A stretch of 6,564 nucleotides of DNA from an uncultured Pseudomonas sp. (GCA_946886875.1 CAMPJN010000218.1:1-6564); one strand, 5' to 3'; counted from the stretch's first letter, positions 1 to 5,686 are shown. Notes: generated by a model from the letters alone, not told the origin. Program-made: numbers and translations.

Positions 1-150
1 GTTATTGTTGGTATGCCCTGGATGCTGATATGCATCTCGTTGGCTGCCGGCTTCCTTCCGGCTCATGCTCAGGCGTCGGTTCGGCGCATAAGCCCCGCGC
101 ATCCTTGTGCGGGTGTTGCTCGTGGGACGCGTGGCGTACTCAGGCTTTGA
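1..150 (+). CDS. Possible C-terminal tail of a membrane protein, or small exported ORF (partial)
   Basis: The + frame is open from the first base to a TGA at 148-150. It encodes about 20 hydrophobic residues (VIVGMPWMLICISLAAGFLP), then AHAQ and a short basic tail rich in Arg, Gly and Ala. This could be the last transmembrane helix of a gene starting left of the window. It could also be a signal-peptide-like ORF from the ATG at 13 or 22, but no convincing ribosome binding site is seen. It would converge on aspA and overlap its last 11 bases. Codon bias is weaker than in the neighbouring genes. The opposite strand is also open here (ATG at 102, reading left), so the assignment is uncertain. 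I do not recognise a family. Confidence 0.22.
   Translation, partial: VIVGMPWMLICISLAAGFLPAHAQASVRRISPAHPCAGVARGTRGVLRL
94..113 (-). terminator. Stem-loop just downstream of aspA, possible weak terminator
   Basis: CCCGCGC at 94-100 pairs with GTGCGGG at 107-113 (one G-T pair) around a 6-base loop. It lies 27 bases past the aspA stop. On the aspA strand no T run follows, so it is a poor intrinsic terminator and may only stabilise the 3' end. A second small hairpin, GCCGG(46-50)/CCGGC(58-62) with a 7-base loop, lies further downstream and also lacks a T run. Confidence 0.25.
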
Positions 151-1564
151 GCGGCACCAGGCGCGGCGCGATCATATTTTCCGGGCTGAGGATGTCGGCC
201 AGGGTGGCGTCGTCCAGGAGCTTTTCCTCGCGCACCAGTTCCAGTACGCCGCGGCCGGTGAGCAGCGCCAGCTTGGCGATGCGGGTGGAGTTTTCGTAAC
301 CGATATAGGGGTTGAGCGCGGTGATCAGGCCGATGGAGTTCTCCATCAGCGCGCGGCAATGGGCTTCGTTGGCGCTGATGTCGACGATGCAGTGCTCGCG
401 CAGCATGTCCATGGCGCGTTGCAGCAGGCGGATCGAATCGAAAATCTTGTAGGCGATCAGCGGCTCCATGACGTTGAGCTGCAACTGCCCGCCTTCGGCG
501 GCGATGGTCAGCGCCAGGTCGTTGCCGATGATGGCGAAGGCCACCTGGTTGACCGCTTCCGGAATCACCGGGTTGACCTTGCCAGGCATGATCGAGCTGC
601 CCGGCTGGCGCGCCGGCAGGTTGATCTCGTTGATCCCGGTACGCGGGCCGCTGGAGAGCAGGCGCAGGTCGTTGCAGATCTTCGACAGCTTCACCGCGGT
701 GCGCTTGAGCATGCCGGAGAACAGCACGAAGGCGCCCATGTCCGAGGTGGCTTCGATCAGGTCGGCGGCCGGCACCAGCGGCTGGCCGCTGATCACTGCC
801 AGGCGGTCGACCGCCAGTTGCTGGTAACGCGGGTCGGCGTTGATCCCGGTGCCGATCGCGGTACCGCCCAGGTTGACTTCGGTGAGCAGTTCCGGGGCCA
901 GGCTTTTCAAGCGCGCCAGGTCTTCGCCGAGGGTGGTGGCGAAGGCGCGGAATTCCTGACCGAGGGTCATAGGCACTGCATCCTGCAATTGGGTGCGGCC
1001 CATCTTCAGTACGTGGGAGAACTCTTCGCCTTTGGCCGCGAAGGCGCCGATCAGGCTGTCGAGGCTGGCCAGCAGGGCGTCGTGGCCGAGCAGCAGGCCG
1101 AGACGGATGGCGGTCGGGTAGGCGTCGTTGGTCGACTGCGCCATGTTCACGTCGTTGTTCGGGTGCAGGTGCTTGTATTCGCCCTTGGCATGGCCCATGG
1201 CTTCCAGGGCGATATTGGCGATCACTTCGTTGGCGTTCATGTTGGTCGAGGTACCAGCACCGCCCTGGATCATGTCGACCACGAACTCTTCGTGGAAATC
1301 GCCGCGAATGATGCGGGCGCAGGCTTCGCTGATCGCCGCATGCTTGGCAACGCTGAGGTGGCCCAGCTCGCGGTTGGCGTCGGCCGCCGCTTGCTTGACC
1401 ATGGCCAGCGCCACCACCAGCTTCGGGTAGTGCGCCAACGGCACGCCGGACAGGCGGAAGTTATTCACGGCGCGCAGGGTCTGGATGCCGTAATAGGCCT
1501 CGGCAGGAACTTCGAGGGAGCCAAGCAAGTCGGTTTCTACGCGAAACGATGCGCTGTGTGACAT
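140..1564 (-). CDS. aspA: Aspartate ammonia-lyase (aspartase)
   Basis: The enzyme converts L-aspartate to fumarate and ammonia in the cytoplasm, feeding the TCA cycle during growth on aspartate or asparagine. The protein is 474 aa, close to the roughly 470-480 aa usual for homotetrameric aspartases. The fumarase/aspartase signature GSSIMPGKVNP lies at residues 322-332 and carries the mobile-loop serines 323/324 and Lys329. Other superfamily blocks are GGAGTSTNMNANE (101-113), QSTNDAYPTA (143-152) and GRTQLQDAVPMTLGQE (189-204). The TQLQDA form favours aspartase over fumarase. I chose the ATG at 1564 because MSHSASFRVETDLLG matches the usual family start. An in-frame ATG at 1612 would add 16 basic, Ser-rich residues unlike the family. 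The Shine-Dalgarno is weak (AAGAG, 11 bases upstream). No partner gene for asparagine use is visible in the window. Confidence 0.96.
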   Translation of the reverse strand: MSHSASFRVETDLLGSLEVPAEAYYGIQTLRAVNNFRLSGVPLAHYPKLVVALAMVKQAAADANRELGHLSVAKHAAISEACARIIRGDFHEEFVVDMIQGGAGTSTNMNANEVIANIALEAMGHAKGEYKHLHPNNDVNMAQSTNDAYPTAIRLGLLLGHDALLASLDSLIGAFAAKGEEFSHVLKMGRTQLQDAVPMTLGQEFRAFATTLGEDLARLKSLAPELLTEVNLGGTAIGTGINADPRYQQLAVDRLAVISGQPLVPAADLIEATSDMGAFVLFSGMLKRTAVKLSKICNDLRLLSSGPRTGINEINLPARQPGSSIMPGKVNPVIPEAVNQVAFAIIGNDLALTIAAEGGQLQLNVMEPLIAYKIFDSIRLLQRAMDMLREHCIVDISANEAHCRALMENSIGLITALNPYIGYENSTRIAKLALLTGRGVLELVREEKLLDDATLADILSPENMIAPRLVPLKA

Positions 1565-1660
1565 GAGGGAAAAGACTCTTGAAGAAGACGGCCGACGCCG
1601 CGATGACCCCAAGGGTAAGGGCTGCAGCGCGGCGCCGGCTAATGCTGTTAAACGCTGGCC

Positions 1661-1677
1661 TATGCACGATCGGCATA
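1661..1677 (-). promoter_or_regulatory. LysR-box-like dyad (T-N11-A) upstream of aspA
   Basis: TATGC at 1661-1665 and GCATA at 1673-1677 form a perfect 5-bp inverted repeat around ACGATCG. The symmetric T at 1663 and A at 1675 are 11 bases apart, which is the T-N11-A layout typical of LysR-family recognition sites. The dyad lies about 97-113 bases upstream of the aspA ATG, a plausible distance for a site near -65 of a start point in the leader. A LysR gene (2906-3811) lies about 1.2 kb away. Binding is inferred, and short dyads also occur by chance. Confidence 0.4.
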
Positions 1678-1804
1678 ATGTTGGTGTGACCCCCGAGCCT
1701 TGGCGAGCGTAGCTGGGGTGTTTCGCGCGGCTTGAATCGGTCGTGCGAGCCCACGCTAGCCGCTTGATTGGCTGCTCGTGGCTTGGTGATTGAGTGCTGC
1801 TAGA

Positions 1805-1821
1805 GGTGGGCGAAGCCCGCC
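1805..1821. repeat. Short hairpin GGTGGGC-GAA-GCCCGCC, REP-like
   Basis: A 7-bp stem with one G-T pair closes a GAA loop. Similar small hairpins that read roughly GTGGGC...GCCCAC are common between genes in several pseudomonads, so this is probably a dispersed intergenic repeat. No T run follows on either strand, so it is not a standard terminator. The family link rests on memory and not on a search. Confidence 0.35.
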
Positions 1822-1876
1822 ACGCATGCCGATGGCGTCAGGAATGGTGGCTTGATGCTATCGCTTTATGCGCCTG

Positions 1877-1916
1877 CTGCCGGCCGATATCCCGCGCTGG
1901 GAAAATTGGCCGGCAG
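1877..1916 (-). other. Long inverted repeat 3' of the solute-binding protein gene
   Basis: CTGCCGGCC (1877-1885) and GGCCGGCAG (1908-1916) are perfect 9-bp inverted copies 22 bases apart. Inside, TCCC (1890-1893) and GGGA (1899-1902) form a second stem. The structure begins 16 bases past the TAA of the gene at 1933-2730. It would fold as a two-tier hairpin in that transcript. It lacks a downstream T run, so it may protect the mRNA end or act with Rho, or be a cruciform-type repeat. Confidence 0.4.
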
Positions 1917-1932
1917 ACTCGCTGTTGTGCGC

Positions 1933-2730
1933 TTAACCGTCCGTCGGAACCTTGCGGTTGCGGATCAGGTAGCAGAACTCCGGGGTCTTGCTGCAAGCGC
2001 TATAGCCTTCGCCGATGATCTCGTTCAGGGCGCCCTGCAAACGTTCAACCACCTCGTCGGGGGTGTCCTTGTTCAGCGCCAGGAAGACTTCCGAGGTATT
2101 AAAGACCAGGGCGGTTTCCAGGCCGCCAACGCCCATCTGCTGGGCGTAGTAGCGCCACGAAGGTTCGGCGGTGGCCCACAGATCGATGTCGCCCTTGAGC
2201 AGGCGCTGCACGTTGTCCTGCTCGCTGAGAGTGTCGTCGGCACTCAGGCCCTGGCTTTCCAGATAGGAGTTGACCGCACCGTTGCGGTAGACGCCGACCT
2301 TGTACGCCGCAGCCTCTTCCAGGTTCTTCAGCTTGAGCCCGCGGCCCGAGGCGCTGAGCAGTACATTGTCGTAGTGGGCGAGGGGGCCGACCCACTTGAA
2401 CAGTGACTCGTTGGCCTTGGTACGGACGATGGCGAACAGGCCATGATTCGGCGAGTTCAGGGTGTCGTTGTAAATCCGGCTCCAGGGCGAGCGCAGGGTC
2501 ATGCTGTAGGCGATGCCCGCGCGGCTGAACATATCGCGTACGGTATCGGCACCGATGCCCAGGATCTTGTCGCCGCGGGCGAACTTCTTGTTGTCGGCGG
2601 ACATGCTGAACGGTGGGAAGTTTTCGGTTTGCAGGATCACCCGGTAGGTGTCCGGTAATTCCGCATGTGAGGTGGCGGTCATCAACAAAAACAGACCGAC
2701 CAGTAGGATAGCGCTACGCAACTTCTGCAT
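1933..2730 (-). CDS. Periplasmic solute-binding protein, family 3 (amino-acid-type), stand-alone
   Basis: The 265-aa protein has a classic Sec signal peptide: MQKLR, a hydrophobic core of about 13 residues, and a likely cut after SHA at residue 23. There is no lipobox, so it should be soluble in the periplasm. The mature part begins like family-3 solute-binding proteins, with YRVILQTENFPPFS (29-42) and GIGADTVRDMFSRAGI (58-73). The second lobe follows, with KVGVYRNGAVNSYL (144-157) and DIDLWATAEP (181-190). Two cysteines (246 and 253) near the C-terminus may form a disulfide. The ATG at 2730 is supported by AGGAG at 2743-2739, 8 bases upstream. No permease or ATPase gene is adjacent, so it may serve a transporter encoded elsewhere or act as a sensor. 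The ligand cannot be read from the sequence. It is transcribed divergently from the LysR gene. Confidence 0.85.
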   Translation of the reverse strand: MQKLRSAILLVGLFLLMTATSHAELPDTYRVILQTENFPPFSMSADNKKFARGDKILGIGADTVRDMFSRAGIAYSMTLRSPWSRIYNDTLNSPNHGLFAIVRTKANESLFKWVGPLAHYDNVLLSASGRGLKLKNLEEAAAYKVGVYRNGAVNSYLESQGLSADDTLSEQDNVQRLLKGDIDLWATAEPSWRYYAQQMGVGGLETALVFNTSEVFLALNKDTPDEVVERLQGALNEIIGEGYSACSKTPEFCYLIRNRKVPTDG

Positions 2731-2758
2731 ATTTCCAGCTCCTAGAATTGCTATTTTT

Positions 2759-2788
2759 ATTCTCAGGGCCAAGTGTAACGTTTTGTAA
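2759..2788 (-). promoter_or_regulatory. Candidate promoter of the solute-binding protein gene, with direct repeat
   Basis: On the minus strand TTACAA (2788-2783) and GAGAAT (2764-2759) are separated by 18 bases and lie 29 bases or more upstream of the ATG at 2730. Within the spacer is a direct repeat, read on + as TGTAA at 2774-2778 and 2784-2788. Its spacing is 10 bp, one helical turn. GGCCA (2767-2771) and TGGCC (2789-2793) also flank it as an inverted pair. This is an AT-richer patch in a GC-rich region. The promoter match is only moderate. Confidence 0.35.
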
Positions 2789-2822
2789 TGGCCAATGCTG
2801 GCACGCTTATCCGACCCTCTGG

Positions 2823-2873
2823 TGCCTGGGCATGGCATAGGGCAGGATGGGCGCTGGTCGGCCGAAGGCCGGC
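2823..2873. promoter_or_regulatory. Dyad and hairpin in the divergent region before the LysR gene
   Basis: TGCC (2823-2826) and GGCA (2834-2837) form a dyad with a 7-bp spacer, the same spacer as in the aspA-side dyad, though the outer bases differ. Next, GTCGGCC (2857-2863) pairs with GGCCGGC (2867-2873), with one T-G pair, around a GAA loop. This is the same loop as the hairpin at 1805-1821. These may be operator or leader elements of the LysR gene, or dispersed intergenic hairpins. No clear -35/-10 for that gene was found. Confidence 0.25.
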
Positions 2874-2905
2874 GCCATCGCACGGGCTCACTCCAAGGGT
2901 AGTCG

Positions 2906-3811
2906 ATGAACCTGGAAACCAAATGGCTGGAGGACTTCGTCGCCCTGGCCGCCACCCGCAGTTTTTCCCAAGCGGCGCAAAAGCGTTTCGTCACCCAGCC
3001 GGCGTTCAGCCGGCGCATCCGTAGCCTGGAAAACATGCTTGGCCTGACCTTGGTCAACCGCGCCTGCACGCCGGTGGAACTGACCGAGTCCGGCCAGCTG
3101 TTTCTGGTGACCGCGCGCAGCATGGTCGATCAGCTGGGCGAGGTGGTGCGCCACCTGCATAACGTCGAAGGCCAGCAGGGCGAAGTGCTGCAGATCTCCG
3201 CGGCGCATTCCCTGACCCTGGGCTTCTTCCCCGAATGGATCGCACGTCTGCGCCGCGAGGGCCTGCCATTGAGCACACGGCTGGTGGCGACCAACGTCGG
3301 CGAGGCGGTGCATGCCCTGCGCGAAGGCGCCTGCGACCTGATCCTGGCCTACTACGACCCCGATGCCTCGATGCAGATGGACCCGGAAATCTTTCCCTCG
3401 CTGCACCTCGGCCGTACCGAAATGCTGCCGGTGTGCGCGGTGAACGAGCAGGGCCAACCCTTGTTCGATCTCGACGGCGGTCAGAGCGTACCGCTGCTGG
3501 CCTACAGCGCCGGCGCCTTTCTCGGCCGTTCGGTCAACCTGCTGCTGCGCCAGCGCGGCCTGCGCTCGACCACGGTGTACGAAACCGCGATGGCCGACAG
3601 CCTCAAAGCCATGGCCCTGCAAGGCATGGGCGTGGCCTGGGTGCCACGCCTGTCGGTGACCGGCGAACTGGCCCGTGGCGAACTGATGGTCTGCGCCGGC
3701 GAGCAGTGGCAGGTGCCGCTGGAAATTCGCCTGTACCGCTGCGCCCTGGTGCGCAAAGCAGCGGTGCGCCTGCTCTGGCGCAAGCTAGAAAGCGGCGAAG
3801 TTGGAGGCTAG
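2906..3811 (+). CDS. LysR-type regulator, HypT/YjiE-like branch
   Basis: The 301-aa protein has the length of a typical LysR regulator. The N-terminal winged helix spans about residues 4-62, with the helix-turn-helix FSQAAQKRFVTQPAFSRRIR at 20-39. LETKWLEDF (3-11) and SQPAFSRR-like motifs closely resemble E. coli HypT (YjiE), as does AAHSLTLGFFPE (99-110). The effector-binding region covers about 90-290. In E. coli HypT, Met123, Met206 and Met230 are reported as the oxidised sensor residues. By my unaided alignment only the last is kept (Met219), with Leu at the Met206 position, so a hypochlorite response should not be assumed. AAGG lies 7 bases before the ATG. It is divergent from the solute-binding gene and near aspA, which makes both candidate targets. 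Subfamily call fairly sure, function inferred. Confidence 0.88.
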   Translation: MNLETKWLEDFVALAATRSFSQAAQKRFVTQPAFSRRIRSLENMLGLTLVNRACTPVELTESGQLFLVTARSMVDQLGEVVRHLHNVEGQQGEVLQISAAHSLTLGFFPEWIARLRREGLPLSTRLVATNVGEAVHALREGACDLILAYYDPDASMQMDPEIFPSLHLGRTEMLPVCAVNEQGQPLFDLDGGQSVPLLAYSAGAFLGRSVNLLLRQRGLRSTTVYETAMADSLKAMALQGMGVAWVPRLSVTGELARGELMVCAGEQWQVPLEIRLYRCALVRKAAVRLLWRKLESGEVGG

Positions 3812-3827
3812 GCGCGAGGTATAGGGA

Positions 3828-3839
3828 CGAATTTATTCG
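3828..3839. repeat. REP-like palindrome after the LysR gene
   Basis: CGAAT-TT-ATTCG is a perfect 12-bp palindrome inside GGGACGAATTTATTCGCGA. It starts 17 bases past the TAG of the LysR gene. Sequences of this GCGAAT...ATTCGCG type are frequent intergenic repeats in pseudomonads (recall, not searched). There is no T run, so it is probably a repeat element that may also fold at the mRNA end. Confidence 0.5.
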
Positions 3840-3959
3840 CGACATCCGTCATTGAACCTTTTATTGATCCGGCCTGTAAATAGTCTCAAGCGGCATACCT
3901 CACCCATGAATTCTGGAAAGAGGTGGGCAGGTAAAAACACTTCGATCTGTTCAGGGGGC

Positions 3960-5089
3960 TTATCGCAGATCAGGCTGCGTATGGCCTGCTCCGAAGTGGA
4001 CCAGCTGCGCCTCGACGTGCTCGCGGGGAAAGTTGTTCTCGCGCAAGGTGGTAGACGCGATATGTCGGAAGCCAAGGCCGGTCTGCCGGCCTTCATAGCC
4101 CATACGCCGCAGAGCTATGTTGAATGCCATGTTGCCGCACGCTTTCTTGCGGTCGTTGCGCCCAGGAAAAATCAGCGGGTAACGGCCGTTGATACCCTGT
4201 AACTCTTTCAGCGCATCGAGCGCCTGCCGCGACAGGGGCACCAGGTGGTCGCGGCGCTTCTTCATTCGCTCGGCCGGGATGCTCCAAAGGCCCTTGGCCA
4301 AGTCGAACTCAGACCAGGGCGCTTCGCGCAGCTCGCTGGGTCTGACGCCGGTCAGCAACAACAAGCGAAGGCCCAGCCGCAGATCTGCCGCGTGCGGATA
4401 CGCGCTGATGGCTCGTAGCCGGTCGGGCAGCTCCTGGGCGGTTACGTGGGCATAGTTCTCGGCTGGCTTGGTCTGCAGGAAGCGGCTGAGGCCGTCCAAG
4501 GGGTTGTGAATGGCCCTTCCAATGACGCGGGCCAGGTCGTAGATTTCCTTGCAGGAGCGGCGCACTCGCTTCATCTGCTCAAGAATGCCCTTCCGCTCTA
4601 GCGTCTGCAGGAAGTCCATCCACTGCTTGGGGGTAATCTCGGTATAAGAGTGTTTGCCGAACACAGGAAAACGTGGAGCTCGAGAGAGCCGGTATTCCGG
4701 CGAGCTGTGCTGGGCTCCCAGGTAGGTGTGCGAAGCTCGAGCCACTCGCGGGCCAGTACCTCGAAAGTATTGGTCGCCGCCTTGAGCTCGGCCGCTGTGC
4801 GTGCTTTGCGATTAGCGATGGGGTCTTCGCCAGCGGCGATCTCCTTGCGCAGCTCGGCAGCCTTCTTACGGGCCAGCGAACCGCTGATTTGCAGGTACCC
4901 GCCAAGCCCCATCCAGCTCCATGTGGGTTGCTGATTTTTGTAGCGCAGCTGCCAAGACTTCTGACCGTCCGGCTTAACCCGCAGATACAAGCCATTGCCA
5001 TCCAGTTCGCGATATTCGCGGGTCTCGGGTTCGATGCTCGCTAAAACCGTGTCGCTTAGCGGCCGGCGCTTGATATCGGAGCGTTTCAC
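3960..5089 (-). pseudogene. Degenerate P4-type tyrosine integrase next to tRNA-Arg
   Basis: It begins with a GTG at 5089 (KRSDIKRRPLSDTVLA), preceded by GGAGG 11 bases upstream. This is better than the GTG at 5131. The first 90 or so residues form the DUF4102-type arm-binding domain (LDGNGLYLRVKPDG, WSWMGLGGY). The frame then breaks near 4666-4671: LELHVF must continue as PVFGKHSYTEITPKQW in another frame, and one extra C in the TTTTCC run would restore it. The catalytic half keeps Arg in LTGVRPSEL, Lys in RMKKRRDHLVPLS and QLVH. The HxxR block reads LGFR, so its His is lost. After QLVH the frame meets a TAA at 3960 and no catalytic Tyr is found. Another frame reads SEQAIRSL there, suggesting a second frameshift. 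The joined product is about 375 aa, short of the usual 400-420. It should be inactive. A gene-free 148 bases follow up to the LysR gene. Confidence 0.88.
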
Positions 5090-5094
5090 GTCCG

Positions 5095-5142
5095 TGTATC
5101 CCTCCAGTTCTAAGGGTGCCCGGGGATACACCCTGGGATACA
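5095..5142 (-). repeat. Three TGTATCCC-type repeats in the integrase leader
   Basis: On the + strand the octamer GGGATACA occurs at 5123-5130 and 5135-5142, a 12-bp period. Its inverse, TGTATCCC, is at 5095-5102. The cluster lies between the putative integrase promoter and the GTG start, so the repeats fall in the 5' untranslated leader. They could be integrase arm-type sites or operator sites for an excisionase or AlpA-like regulator. The role is inferred from position. The repeats themselves are plainly visible. Confidence 0.6.
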
Positions 5143-5151
5143 GAGGGCGAG

Positions 5152-5178
5152 GTTATAAGGGGAGACAAGGAGAGGCAA
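5152..5178 (-). promoter_or_regulatory. Candidate promoter of the integrase
   Basis: TTGCCT (5178-5173) and TATAAC (5157-5152) on the minus strand are 15 bases apart, slightly short of the usual 16-18. The expected start point near 5145 falls just before the repeat cluster, which suits repression by a protein bound there. It lies directly downstream of the tRNA terminator. Confidence 0.4.
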
Positions 5179-5180
5179 CC

Positions 5181-5214
5181 AGAAACAACAAAGCCCGCAC
5201 GGGGCGGGCTTTGT
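5181..5214 (-). terminator. Rho-independent terminator of tRNA-Arg
   Basis: ACAAAGCCCGC (5188-5198) and GCGGGCTTTGT (5204-5214) are perfect 11-bp inverted copies around a 5-base loop. On the minus strand the stem ends in TTTGT followed by TGTTTCT, a good T-rich tail. It sits 42 bases past the tRNA 3' end, so it should end the tRNA transcript and separate it from the integrase. Confidence 0.85.
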
Positions 5215-5256
5215 GGGCGTTTCGTAGACATCTGTAGATAACTAGAAACAATGATT

Positions 5257-5333
5257 TGGCGCACCAGGCGGGATTCGAACCCACGACCCCTGCCTTCGGA
5301 GGGCAGTACTCTATCCAGCTGAGCTACTGGTGC
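5257..5333 (-). tRNA. tRNA-Arg (anticodon CCG)
   Basis: This is a full cloverleaf on the minus strand, 77 bases including an encoded CCA. The acceptor arm pairs GCACCAG with CTGGTGC, followed by G and CCA. The D arm has TAGCTCAGCTGGATAGAGTA. The anticodon stem CTGCC/GGCAG closes the 7-base loop CTCCGAA, giving anticodon CCG, which reads CGG codons as arginine. The T arm contains GGTTCGAATCC. No damage is seen, so the gene should be functional. Its 3' end is the expected attachment site for the adjacent P4-type integrase. Confidence 0.97.
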
Positions 5334-5345
5334 AGCGCGGGCGCA

Positions 5346-5374
5346 ATCATACGCATCTCGCGGGCGGGCGTCCA
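5346..5374 (-). promoter_or_regulatory. Promoter of tRNA-Arg
   Basis: TGGACG (5374-5369) and TATGAT (5351-5346) on the minus strand have the ideal 17-base spacer. The -10 match is strong. The predicted start lies a few bases before the mature 5' end at 5333. The stretch between -10 and the start is very GC-rich (TGCGCCCGCGC), which is typical of stable-RNA promoters under stringent control. Confidence 0.7.
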
Positions 5375-5511
5375 TTCCAGGGCATTGTTCGCGATTCTGC
5401 ACGAGCGCGCCAGTATCGGTGATGGCTGGTTGACGAAAGTGCTGATAGTTGAACGTTTCGTTAATTTTTTCGAACAGGCTATTGCCCTTTAGCCGTGGCG
5501 ACCCTAGGATT

Positions 5512-5529
5512 CGTTTGAGATTTCAAACG
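5512..5529. promoter_or_regulatory. Perfect 18-bp dyad in the gabD leader region
   Basis: CGTTTGA (5512-5518) and TCAAACG (5523-5529) are exact inverted copies around GATT. This is operator-like and AT-richer than its surroundings. It lies about 158 bases upstream of the gabD ATG and could be a regulator site for gabD. It lacks a T run, so it is not a terminator. The rest of 5375-5686 holds an AT-rich patch (TTAATTTTTT at 5461-5470) and the gabD ribosome binding site. I found no gene, no clear -35/-10 pair for gabD and no sigma-54 GG/GC element. Confidence 0.4.
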
Positions 5530-5686
5530 CTCTCGGCGAAACGCTTTTCCTCTGCCAGCGCAATATGCTCGCGCGCGGCCGATGAAGCGTCGCAAGGGTG
5601 GCGCTAGGCGGTCAAGGCCGCCGCGATACGCCTGTAGCGCCCTAACCACTGTCCGATGCCTGGGTGTCGGAATCAAGGAGACTGCC

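Larger units (their letters stand above)
1565..1932. other. Gene-free stretch between aspA and the solute-binding protein gene
   Basis: I see no credible gene in these 368 bases. The stretch holds the aspA leader with a LysR-box-like dyad (1661-1677), a GAA-loop hairpin (1805-1821) and a long inverted repeat after the binding-protein gene (1877-1916). The pentamer GCTTG recurs at 1730, 1762, 1781 and 1850, three times followed by A. Overlapping frames here are short and without codon bias. I could not place a convincing -35/-10 pair for aspA. Confidence 0.6.

Noticed and set aside
107..1561. Long + strand open frame of 484 codons
   Set aside because: It lies fully antisense to aspA. Its product is rich in Gly, Val, His and Gln with no recognisable domain, typical of a shadow frame opposite a high-GC gene.
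1461..1754. Minus-strand frame with RRRAAALTLGVIAASAVFF, resembling a signal segment, overlapping the aspA start
   Set aside because: It runs out of frame into aspA, lacks a ribosome binding site and codon bias, and the hydrophobic run is readable as chance in GC-rich DNA.
2731..3123. N-terminal extension of the binding protein to an upstream start
   Set aside because: It would overlap the LysR gene by over 200 bases and bury a clear signal peptide. The ATG at 2730 has a good AGGAG site.
2888..3622. Minus-strand frame opposite the LysR gene
   Set aside because: It is antisense to a well-supported gene, and its His/Gln/Ala-rich product has no domain.
3852..4202. Small + strand frame starting MNLLLIRPVNSLKR
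   Set aside because: Most of it is antisense to the integrase remnant and it shows no ribosome binding site or recognisable domain.
5095..5142. CRISPR-like array
   Set aside because: There are only three octamers, one inverted, and no spacers of constant length. They fit protein-binding sites better.
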